30,367 nt of DNA from Fragilaria crotonensis (taxonomy: Eukaryota > Bacillariophyta > Fragilariophyceae > Fragilariales > Fragilariaceae). Shown in pieces: positions 1 through 9,871 of this stretch. The stretch covers positions 1 through 30,367 of the forward strand of contig JAKSYS010000721.1 of the NCBI GenBank assembly GCA_022925895.1. The letters are read 5' to 3'. How positions within the stretch are numbered: position 1 is the first letter of the stretch; every line of letters begins with the position of its first letter. A model generated the notes under the pieces. The model did no database searches. It saw only the letters and a list, made by a program, of their open reading frames with translations, and was not told where the DNA came from. A program made the translations under genes and the position numbers.

Positions 1-409
1 TATCCATGTGCTACAGTACAAGCTATGCATACTTGTATCAGGTTCCACGGACTACTACTGTATGCAGTATGCATACTCCGAGAATCGAGAACACTTTTGC
101 AGTATTTACATGCAATGCTACAGCACTGAAGTACTGAAACATCAATATTTATTTGGCATACATTGTTGTGGATTAGATTTGGTTGGTATAATTATTTGTC
201 AAGGCGTTTGGGACGTCAGACGTCACAGGCTGAAAAGGCCCTTCTTCTCAGAACTTCGTTCACATTCTCACGTAGCATTTATGTAGTCCGGATCTTGCGG
301 GTGTGCGTTCACCCGCACATATTTCCAAGCACGACTCCTCTCTACCGTAGACCCTACCATCGGAGCAGGCAGTCATGCGCGATGCGGTCTATGCAAAAAT
401 CTGATCTAC
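1..409. other. Non-coding stretch at left edge with tandem ACGTCA words
   Basis: No gene is supported here. The first 150 bases contain several GTAC and TGCATAC words typical of the spacers in this window. Two ACGTCA hexamers lie 7 bp apart at 213-218 and 220-225. ACGTCA/TGACGT is the core bound by bZIP factors (CRE type), but the site lies beyond the 3' end of the only neighbouring gene, so any role would concern a gene outside the window. The short open frames here show no family resemblance. Confidence 0.5.
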
Positions 410-1491
410 TCATCGCTTCGCCAGGCTGATTTGAGCAAAAATAACCATAAGGTGACGTGTCCCGCTTCGAATGTCTGCTCCGCTGTGAACTAGAGAACCA
501 GGATGCAGGATGAATTCACCAAATTCCAAGCGAACTACTTCTCGAGCATCTGGAAAGAAAGTTCTGGCAACCAAAACGTAAGATTCATGCACGAGTATGC
601 CACCGTGGTCACCAACAAGGAGTGTAAAAACTTGAAAACTTACCCTCCCCCGACATAGCTCGACGTTCGACTCAGGCACAAGTTCGCAGTAATGTCGCAC
701 TTGTCATGGTGTAGCTCAACGCCCGTATGTCCATCGCCATACTTCAAGACGTGAGGCTGGTTCTTATCCAGTGTTAATCGTTCAACGCCCCACAGCTGTG
801 TCATGCACTTGGTAATGTACGTGATAATGGGTTTGGAGGCTTCAAAAAGATGAGGAATTTCTCTCAATGCCACATCTTGTTTGGTGAGTGAGTACAAGTC
901 GGTTAGCCAGCCGTGGGGCTGCGTAGCAGCATATGCCTCACAGCCCAGCACAATGGTATCTAGCAAATGAAGCATGGTGTGCGGAAGGTGTAGTCGATGA
1001 ATGTTCAAGGAAGGATGACCAACCATGACGGATATGTCAGTGCGGTGCGGTTTTGGAATTGGGGCAAGCGCCGGAGATTGAAAAGGGTAGACATGTTGAG
1101 GGATTTGTCGATATGGTCGTGTCAATCGATGAGGTTTTGGTGGAGACACGATGGGTGTGTGGAGGCGTGATGGTGGTCGTATCGGGTTTCGTATTGGTGA
1201 TGGAGTAATGTGATGGAAGCGGTTGGGAGTGGCAAAGTCAGGCCCGCCGTACTTGGTAACTGTTGGTTCCATTGGGTGGGGTAGCCGAGGGTAGTGATCT
1301 GTGTCACTTCTCTCGCCTTTGCTTGTGTCGTGTGTCTTCGTATCACAAGCAAATGTCTCGTGCGGGTGGTCCACCGGAAGGTGTTGCAACGAAGACGCTT
1401 GCGTCGCTTTTCTCGGTTGTCTCATTTTGTGACGCATGATGGCAGGAAACCGACCGCGCGTGGTGTCATTGGGGGACGATGAGGGATGCAT
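410..1491 (-). CDS. Prolyl 4-hydroxylase-like 2OG-Fe(II) dioxygenase, two exons
   Basis: Predicted enzyme of the 2-oxoglutarate/Fe(II)-dependent dioxygenase superfamily (P4Hc type), which uses 2OG and O2 to hydroxylate a substrate, often a prolyl residue. I place exon 1 at 1491-644 and exon 2 at 563-410, split by an 80-nt intron (643-564) with donor GTAAGT and acceptor TTGCCAG. Splicing gives 333 residues and restores the family motif GGGTFFP across the junction. The iron-binding HxD is H261-D263 (ELHHDKCD). The distal His is H309 (GSLVHSGADIRSGTRH), and R319 lies exactly 10 residues after it, where the 2OG carboxylate ligand sits in this family. The first ~150 residues are rich in Pro, His and Arg, of low complexity and with no clear signal peptide; further upstream exons cannot be excluded. 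The substrate is unknown. Divergently oriented to the TPR-like gene at 2340. Confidence 0.8.
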
Positions 1492-2339
1492 TCTGTGTGT
1501 TATGACTTCTAGAAAAAATGAGTGTATGCTGTAGTGGATTCATAAGCTCAACTCCCTGAAGCCAGTGTTGGAGTGTTACCCCACAAAACACAGTCCCACG
1601 TGAATTGCATGAGTTCAAAACTAAAATTTGTGAGACAAAATTTTGATACTGGGATGATGAAGTCTGAAGACTCCATTGTTGCCAGCTCAACTCCAGTAGA
1701 CAGATGTTAATAACGTGTCCAACGCGTATTTCCGGAGTATGCATACCGGTACACCAATACTTGGAGTACCAGGTACAAGTACTGGAGTACCAAGTAATAT
1801 ATGTAGTGAGCAGTATTTGCAATTTGCATTGTATGATAGCATTGCACGAGAGTTTTCCAGCACGAGGGGTTCGGAGTTCGGAGTTCGGAGTTGGAAGTGT
1901 GGAGTTTGTATGAAGCGATACGTGCATCGTAGAGTCGCACCGTCGCATGTGACTTATTACATCCCTGATCGCAGGATTCATCAAGTCACATAAACCTCGA
2001 CAGTCCCTTCGGCTTGAAGGAAGATAATGTAATTGCAGCTGATCTTCAGGTCAACGAAGGCATCAAGCAACAAGCGTTCCTGGGACATCCGGTAGTGTCA
2101 TTTATGCATATTGCCTTGTACATTGCACATACGTGAACTTCAGATTTTTCTTTGTGCGTCTTCGAGTGTGCTCCAAGTACAAGTAGAGTGCATTGTGGTT
2201 TCTGAACAGATCACTTGCAGTGACCAGCAATTACACAAATCCGTCTTTGCTGATAAGAGTACAAGTTACAAAGTACAGTAGACCGTTTCCAAATTCCGAG
2301 TGTTTCTGCAACATCAAATCTTTACAGTTCACGTCAATA
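1492..2339. other. Divergent intergenic region with 7-bp microsatellite
   Basis: Spacer between the minus-strand dioxygenase and the plus-strand TPR-like gene, so it should hold both promoters. It contains a 7-bp direct repeat (TTCGGAG, three copies, 1870-1890) and a cluster of GTAC words at about 1750-1795. Open frames crossing this stretch on both strands are low in complexity, overlap each other and resemble no family, so I do not call them genes. The plus-strand frame that joins the TPR-like gene is open upstream to 2193, but that part is probably 5' leader. Confidence 0.5.
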
Positions 2340-2756
2340 ATGAGTGGACTTGCCAGTGCAATAGCAAGAGTCGTGGAGGAAGCACCAGGTGCCGTTGCCC
2401 AGCTTCTTCCATTTCTCAAGGCTGCAGCAAAGGAAGTCTTGATACCCATTTTCGCAGGAATCTTTGGCACTGTTGCAGTCATACGAGTATTTCAAACCCT
2501 TCATCGAATAGTTCATCCGCCGAATGCAAAGGAATTGCACAAGGAAGCTCTGGGATGTCTCAAAAAGGGTGAAAACAATCCCACCGTCAATAGAGCAAAG
2601 CAATTGCTCGAAAGATCCATCAAGAAAGATCCTCATTATTTGCCACCTCGCTTGTCACTTGCTGCTCTTCAGCTTTATCAGGAGCAGAATCACGAAGAAG
2701 CCACCGTTACGATAAAGCAAGCACAGGCCCTGTTCCCGAAAATAATAAGGAACTAG
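2340..2756 (+). CDS. Small membrane-anchored TPR-like protein
   Basis: Predicted 138-residue protein starting MSGLASAIARVVEE. Residues about 31-52 form one hydrophobic segment (VLIPIFAGIFGTVAVI), a likely membrane anchor. Residues about 65-136 look like one to two tetratricopeptide-type helical hairpins: an Ala/Leu-rich helix, then DPHYLPPRLSLAALQLY, then a second helix pair. TPR folds mediate protein-protein contacts, so an anchored adaptor is plausible, but I do not recognise the specific protein. The frame is open back to an ATG at 2193. I prefer the ATG at 2340 because the extra 49 residues are irregular in composition and this ATG sits in the context CAATAATGA. No intron is needed. The subcellular membrane cannot be told from the sequence. 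Confidence 0.65.
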   Translation: MSGLASAIARVVEEAPGAVAQLLPFLKAAAKEVLIPIFAGIFGTVAVIRVFQTLHRIVHPPNAKELHKEALGCLKKGENNPTVNRAKQLLERSIKKDPHYLPPRLSLAALQLYQEQNHEEATVTIKQAQALFPKIIRN

Positions 2757-2960
2757 ACAATATGGAACTTGATGCAAAAGCCATGAAAGCGAACTTGGGA
2801 CATATGGTGCTGGTGGGCTCCGCTGCTACCACCTACCTTGGAGACTACTCATACAGATATAGATGACTGTGAATTTCACCAATAATTGTTTATGTAGCTT
2901 TTTCATTTCCAGTCGTACTGCAGTCTGCAATGCTCATGCTTTCCTTCTTCCTCTTGCTAT

Positions 2961-4811
2961 TTAAACCGAGAAACTCAACCCACGATTAAGGGATCCAACT
3001 GAGGCGTGCGAGTCCGATGCAGGGACAGTTCCAGATGTGATAGTCTGAACCTCGAGTTGAGTATTGGAACCGGTACCCTTCGTTTGTCCACAAACGACAA
3101 CCATGGCATCTCCTTCCTTGGCAATACCCGCCTCAATAGCGCGCTTTCCAACGATGGCAGTCAACGCAACGGTATCGTCAAGTGAGTCGACCACGTAGGC
3201 GTGGACACCCTTGTAGATACCACTCGCTTGACGAGCCACAGTTTCATCAGCTGTCAAACAAATCACGTGACATCCAGGACTGCATGACGAGCGTGTGCGT
3301 GTGGACATAAAGTGAGATAAGGAACATGTGAGTACAATATCGAAACAGAAATGTAATAGTATAGTCACAAAATGGAGTGAACAACACGGACACGTACCGG
3401 AACTTGGCAACGTTACGAGCGGAAGTGCCAGTCTCGGAGATCACCAAGATTAACGCAGCGCTCACATCAATCGCTGTCTTGACAGCAGATGAAGCAAGCG
3501 ACTCGCCAACGGAAAGGGCAAAGCGTCGGGCTGCCGAATTTCGGATCGACTGGAAGAGAGCATTGAAATTTTGACTGCTCTCGGCTTCGGCGGCAGTGCG
3601 GGCCATGACACGAATGGCTTGTTCAAAGTAAGGACCGTTGGCAGTCTCTCCCGAAAGCATGACGCAGTCAGTTCCGTCGTAAACGGCGTTTGCGACGTCG
3701 GAACATTCGGCACGAGTTGGACGGGGGTTGGTGATCATGGACTCCAGCATCTGAGTCGCAGTAATGACTGGCTTTCCGACGATGTTGGCCTCGCGGATCA
3801 TCATCTTTTGAGCCAGGAAAACTTTGGCGGGAGGGATCTCCATACCAAGATCACCACGAGCAACCATGATACTGTCAGTTGCCTCTAGGATTTCATCATA
3901 ATTCTGGAGACCTTCAAGATTCTCGATTTTGCAAATTATCTTGATGTGTGCGCCACCATTGTCGGCAAGGAGCTTGCGCAACGTGTGTACATCCGATCCC
4001 TTGCGGACAAAAGAAGCGGCAATAAAATCAACGTTGTTCTTGATACCGAAGTTGACAATATCATCGATATCCTTGTCGGTCAAGGTTGGCAAGTCGACGA
4101 CAACTCCAGGAAGATTCATATTCTTGCGCTCACCGATGGATGCGTTGTTCTCAATTCGGGTCGAAATTTCTCCCGCGGCTTCATCGCATGAGAGAACAGT
4201 CAAGACGAGAGAACCATCAGCAACCAAGATTTGCTGTCCAGGAGTGACCGACTTGGGAAGAGAATCATATGAGCAGGCAAGCTTGGTGCTATCTCCCAAG
4301 AAAGTGTAGTCCGTGGTAAGGATGAGGGTTTCTCCCTTGACAAGGTTAATCTTGGATTTTCCATCAGCGAAGAATCCGGATCGGATCTCGGGTCCCTTGG
4401 TGTCCAAAAGTACAGCTATGAGGTGAGGTAAGTGCGGTATGTGAGTGAGTGTGGGTGTGTTTGCAGGCGTGAAGCAGAATAAAGTTGTGAAAGCAACTGC
4501 AACCGCAGCAGCATGTTCATCCACTCCGCGACGCAACACGTACCACAATTCTTATTCTTGTTCTTCGCGGCAGTGCGGAGTCTCTCCAAGCAGGCGCCGT
4601 GGCCCTCGTGGTCGCCGTGCGAGAAGTTAAAGCGGGCCACGTTCATGCCGGCGTCGAGCATGATTTCGAGGTTCTCAACACTCCAGCAAGCAGGACCCAA
4701 AGTGCAGATAATCTTGGTGCGACGGGCCTTCTCGTCGGTGGAGCGCTTCACCATATCAAGGGTGATGAAGCCGCCGGCAAGAGTAGGAACATCGGATGTA
4801 TTGGAGATCAT
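2961..4811 (-). CDS. Pyruvate kinase, copy 1 (three exons, C-terminal extension)
   Basis: Catalyses phosphoenolpyruvate + ADP to pyruvate + ATP, the last step of glycolysis. Exons are 4811-4544, 4415-3398 and 3279-2961, with introns of 128 nt (GTACGT...CATAG) and 118 nt (GTACGT...TGCAG). The spliced frame has 534 codons. Family residues seen: R60, N62 and S64 in ARFNFSHG; D94, T95 and E99 in DTKGPEIR (the Glu typical of K+-dependent enzymes); K252 and E254 in CKIEN, the catalytic Lys and metal ligand; the [11 protein letters not shown] loop; and MLESM...[13 protein letters not shown]. The C-terminal domain has an SETGTSA loop where the effector phosphate binds in regulated homologues. The protein ends with a Ser/Thr-rich tail about 25 residues longer than the neighbouring copy. 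No signal or transit peptide is visible, so a cytosolic location is inferred. Tandem in the same direction with copy 2 (6092-7968). Confidence 0.93.
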
Positions 4812-6091
4812 CTTTAATCTTTTTTTTGTATCTTGATCAGGGAGAGTGGAAAACAGGGGTACTGGTAGGACTGGTACGAAGCAGGAGTAGATTCCTTCCT
4901 AGGTTTCAAAAACTACAACAATGTGACAAACTTTGCGACAAACGTCGAGCAAAGATCGAATCTATGTGTGGCTATGGACTGGAGTGGTATGTGAAAATGG
5001 CAAGAAAGCGGCATTACACCAGAATTAGTAGCAGAACTATGATACCGGTATGATAGTCGATAGCAGTAAAGCAATGTACATATGCATACAGTCTACTGCG
5101 GAGTGCAGATTTCGCCATACTCCAGTACGAGTACGAGTCCTGAATCCCTGCTCTGGTTGCTCATGCACACCATATATGCATATATTCATCATAACAACAA
5201 TGTACTCTATGCATAGTACTTGTACGAGTACTGCACCTACTAGGACCTTGTAGGAGCACTACAGTACTATGCATACAGTTACAAAATAGCTGTGTCAGTC
5301 CAATACTACTGCTACGTAGTACTGGTACAGCGCGAGTTTACACACTGTGCTCGGCGCTTTGCTTGGTCTAATGTAGATCTGTGTTCCAGTAGCTGTTGTA
5401 GTGTACAAAGGGTCTACTTGTACTTGTACCTTGTACTCCGAACGCTGAGTCTTTACCGGTACTGTACTACATTTACGCGCGTTTGTACTTGCAACGCCTT
5501 TGGTCATTTGATATAACGGTATCAGTAGTTATTAGTACCGGGGACTGTACTGGAGTACTGTAGCCGCGAATGTCCGGTGTCCTGTGGATCTTGTCAAATT
5601 CTGTTCTGGAGCAGGGCCTGTTCGTGAGAGTGCTGGAAGTGCGTATTTGCGTCCACTGCCCAAACGAAAACCTCCCGCCGGTGTGCTGGAAGCTGAAAGT
5701 GCAATACGTCGTCTTCATTAAAAGTGACGTGCCCTCGTAGTCCAGTTGAACGCGCGTCATGTCTCGCAGCTGATCCATCGACGACAGAATCTAGCGATGG
5801 AGAGTAGGTGCTTGTGTCCTGTACTGATAATTAATATGTTCCTTAATTTCAAGTATGGCATACCGTAGTGACGTCTCTAAAAGTCTAAAGTGAAGGCAAA
5901 TTTGTGCCACACTATGCATACAGAGAAAATGCTAGGACTACTCCACTGCGAGACGTCGGATCGAATGTGAAATGCGCTCTAAACACTTGACAGACACCTG
6001 CATATTACTAGCGGCAGTAACCAATCCAAAACCTGCTTACGAAAGGCGCACGCTTACTAGTTAGATCTCTGCCTATCGTCCCACCCGATAC
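4812..6091. other. GTAC-rich spacer between the two pyruvate kinase genes
   Basis: Should hold the promoter of pyruvate kinase copy 1 and the 3' region of copy 2. Between 5041 and 5580 I count about 20 GTAC tetramers, roughly ten times chance, with many ATGCAT words. Two TGACGT cores lie near 5724 and 5868. A 101-residue minus-strand frame (5778-5473) exists, but I recognise nothing in it and its C-terminal part runs into the GTAC-rich repeat, so I do not call it. No RNA gene is seen. Confidence 0.5.
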
Positions 6092-7968
6092 TTAAGCGTA
6101 TTGAATTCTCATCACATTAGTGGCGCCCACACGTGCAGAAGTACCATAGACAACCACAATAGCATCACCAGGAGATGCTACCCCATCCTTCAGGAAACTT
6201 TCAATTGTCTGCTTAACAATCTCATCCGTCGCTTCCAACGAAGGCAAGACCTTCGCATCGCATCCCTTCAGGACACCGTAGCACTGACGAGCGACACTTC
6301 CAGAAGTTGTGAGGACAGTGATTGGACGGCCTGGGCGGAATTTTGCAACCTGGGCGGCTGTGGTTCCAGATTCGGAGCAGACAATTAATGCCTTGGCCTG
6401 GACATCAATACAAGTCTTGACTGCCGATGACGCAATCGACTCCGAGGTTGAAAGGGAGCCGTATCGGCCCAAAGTAGAGTTGCGGACAGCCTGGTAGAGT
6501 GAGTCAAATCCAACGGCGGACTCGGCCTCGACGCAGGTGGCAGCCATGATGGAGACTGCCGCGTTAGGGTGTTCACCTCCCGCGGTCTCGCCGGAAAGCA
6601 TGACACAGTCAGTTCCATCCAAGACGGCGTTGGCAACGTCTGAGCACTCGGCACGAGTAGGACGAGGATTGGCAATCATGGACTCCAGCATCTGCGTGGC
6701 GGTAACAACTGGCTTTCCAGCAATGTTCGCTTTACGGATCATCATCTTCTGGGCTAGGAAAACCTTTTCTGGAGGAATTTCCATACCAAGGTCACCACGG
6801 GCAACCATGATCCCATCAGTGACCTCAAGGATCTCATCGTAGTTATCAAGACCTTCTTGGTTCTCAATCTTGCAGATGATCTTAATATGTTGGTTATCGG
6901 GTCCGAGGACTTCACGGATCTTGGCGACGTCTGAAGCCTTACGAACGAACGAAGGAGCAATAAAGTCAATCTTGTTCGGAATTCCCCACTCAACAATATC
7001 ACTAATGTCCTTTTCAGTGAGGGTAGGGAGATCGACAATGACTCCAGGAAGATTCATGTTCTTGCGCTCACCAATAGATGCATTATTCTCGATACGGGTG
7101 GAGATTTCGCCGGCGTCGACATCGCAAGAGATGACAGTCAAGACAAGGGATCCATCGGCAACAAGAATTTGCTGACCAGGAGTGACCGACTTAGGGAGGG
7201 ATGGGTATGAACAGGCAAGCTTCTTGTTGTCTCCTTTGAATTCATAGTCGGTCGTTAGAATGAGAGTTTCCCCTTTGACAAGGTGGATCTTGCTAACACC
7301 ATCAGCGAAGAAACCCGACCGGATTTCAGGGCCCTTGGTGTCAAGAAGAACAGCTGAGATAAGAAGGAGAAGGGTGCGCAGTTCGTTAGGAAATGGTATG
7401 ATGTAAAGCGATACCAACCATCAACATAATAATCGAATATTTCGATCAATGATGTGCAAAACCGCAATGCAACAGTAGTCTGCATACACTGCACATCGTA
7501 CACGACCGTAGCGGTGCAGTAACTGGAACGGAATACAGAAAAGATCTGGTACTGTAGCTGCCGGGACCCGTATACAGTACAGTACTCAGTACGACAGAAG
7601 TATCCAAAATTGCTTGTTGTGTGTTTATCAACCATCAACATGACAACGGCAAAGGCGACCGACTGCTATTTGACAAGTGTGAAGGCGACAAGACACTTAC
7701 CGACATGCTTTCCAGTATTGGCGGCAGCTTCACGAAGACGGTCAAGGCAAGCCTTGTGTGCCTCGTGGTCGCCGTGAGAGAAGTTGAAACGAGCAACACT
7801 GAGTCCGGATCCAATGAGCTCCTCGAGCTGGTTTGGACCTTTCACATTCCAGCATGCGGGGCCCAAAGTGCAGATAATCTTCGTTTGACGCTTGGAGAGG
7901 TCAGTAGGAGCAATGATTCTGTCCAAAGTGATATTGGAACCACGAAGTTCAGGGCCTTGAGATTGCAT
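6092..7968 (-). CDS. Pyruvate kinase, copy 2 (two exons)
   Basis: Second pyruvate kinase, 509 residues after splicing. Exon 1 is 7968-7701 and exon 2 is 7353-6092. The 347-nt intron has donor GTAAGT and acceptor ATCTCAG. Exon 1 has exactly the same length (268 nt) and phase as exon 1 of copy 1, and both introns interrupt the Ala codon just before [11 protein letters not shown]. Catalytic signatures are intact: [35 protein letters not shown] and [13 protein letters not shown]. It lacks the second intron of copy 1 and stops at MRIQYA, the normal family end, with no tail. The N-terminus (MQSQGPELRG...) differs from copy 1 and shows no presequence, so it is probably cytosolic. The two proteins are clearly paralogous but diverged in the N-terminal leader, in the segment after MLSGETA and in the C-terminal domain, which may mean different effector control (inference). 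The intron itself contains GTAC-rich sequence. Confidence 0.93.
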
Positions 7969-9871
7969 TGTCTGTTAGAAGAGTCGCGTTGGAGTGTGAC
8001 GAGAACAAAAATGATTAAATTGTAATACAAGCCCACTTTTTAAAACTTGCTGAATCTTCGTCTGGTTGGTCACCACCGGAGCACCGGAACCACAGTATGC
8101 AAAATTGATATCGGTATGGCTGTACGAGTACTCTGCCCTCTGGTACTGGTGCAAATGCTGGCACGTCACAAATTCGTGCATTTGTGTTGGATTGTCGGTA
8201 CTAGTACTGTACACTGTAATGTGTAATGGCATGCTACCGTCAGTACTTGAATAATCCAGTAGTAGTACCTGGTACCACGAATAGCATACTACGAGCACTT
8301 GTACGGGCCTTCGGCGTGTTGTGTGTTCTTGGAACTCTTGGCAACCTGGTAATAAGCTGCTATCGTGCTCTATTTGTAGTCCGAATTCCGAATACAAATG
8401 TACTGTATTTCTGTATTACTCCCGAAGAAGTTCCTGATGCAAGACATACGTACACTGTCCAGTAGACCGGTACTCCTTTACAGCGTACTATGCTACACTT
8501 ACTGCCAAGTGTATTTGGCACGACGTACTGTACCGTAAGCAGTTCACAGTTCACTAAACACTAAATAGAAAATAGAAGTATACGGACTATGTACGTACTG
8601 ATTTGTATGGCATGTACTGATATGCTGATAAATAGATGTACTCGAGTGTACTATTCCGCAAACCGACAATACCATGCGACATCGGCACCCGTACGACAAT
8701 TCGATAGTACCATTTCATTTCTACTATGATACCATCTTGATTAGGCCCGTTCCTCTTTTCACAACATATTTTGCTCAGTTGGTCAGACTCAAGCTCGTTG
8801 CCAACAAACAAAAGGCACAAACAGGGAAAAAGGACCAGCACACAAAGTCCCTGTGTTTTCCTGAGATTTTGGAACTTGGAACATAGAAAGCGTGAAAATG
8901 TGCATTGAGACCATGGTTTCAACGTGCATGCCCGGACATGCCTTGTACTGTCTACCAACAGTGAACCATTGCATGACCAATGACACATGCAGCCTGCTTT
9001 GGTGATCTGATTGAGATTCACCCATCAGATTGATTACATTAGACAACAGAGTTGAAGTGACACCTTCATTCCCCCTCTCGCACATCATCAGAAGGAAATG
9101 TCTTTATGAAATCTGCGATTCTAAAAACATAGGAACTACTACGACCTTGATACATGAATATCAAACTACTGTACCATCTTGAAAGTTGCTGTTTGGTTCC
9201 GTACAAGTACTATAATACCATAAGTACTGGCTACTTATTACGAACACCATCCATCATTTGGATCTTAATTCAACTATCCTTGCCGCGTGTCACAACTCAA
9301 AAACCCATCCTAAAACAATACAAACATGGCGGCAGTTAACGCAATGCATACCATGCATGGTTGTATCGGATTTACGAATGCTCATTTAATTGTCGAAGAG
9401 CATGGGATGCCAGATACTCATGCCGTCTCATACGCTATGCAAGTTGCCGTGCTGCAGTCATCGCGTCGTAGCCATGCATGTTCATCGTTTGATAGATGCG
9501 TACTATATGCGGAATCGTAGTACCAGGTACTGGTGTATTGGGTACTGGAGCGTCAGAGAGGAAGGAGGAAGACCCGCCAGGCGAGCTTCGAAGATAAGTT
9601 AATCTCCACGTAGACCTCGTGAATGTAAGTACGTACTCAAGTACTATGTCATACTTGGATCCAGGTACACATGAAAGAGGACAAGTATTTATACTACGAG
9701 GTTAGCGGTAAGCCTGCATCCAAACATGAATTTGCATATGACTTACGTCTGCAATATAGCGGCTTGGGATCCAAACCTTTTCTGCCAGCGCTTGATTCAA
9801 CGTTGACATCAAATAATTTCGACGACCTGGCCTGTATTGTACTCGAGTAGCATCGATTTTTCAATCTTACG
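7969..9871. other. GTAC-rich intergenic region upstream of PK copy 2 and the aldolase
   Basis: Divergent spacer of 1.9 kb between pyruvate kinase copy 2 (minus) and the aldolase (plus). GTAC words are dense at 8105-8700 (over 20 by eye) and again at 9200-9240 and 9520-9670. A 64-codon frame with a good start context (ACAAACATGGCG, 9326-9520) and a 144-codon minus-strand frame (9021-8587) are present, but neither resembles a family and both have erratic composition, so they are not called as genes. The aldolase promoter should lie within the last few hundred bases; I see no clear TATA box. Confidence 0.5.

Noticed and set aside
5473-5778. 101-codon minus-strand frame between the pyruvate kinases
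   Set aside because: No recognisable motif, and its end runs through GTAC-rich repeat. It could be a remnant exon but cannot be supported.
8587-9021. 144-codon minus-strand frame
   Set aside because: Irregular composition, no domain, overlaps an opposite-strand frame; treated as chance.
9326-9520. 64-codon frame with good start context (ACAAACATGGCG)
   Set aside because: Start context is good, but the His/Met-rich translation shows no family and the frame ends in GTAC repeat. A transcript would be needed to call it.
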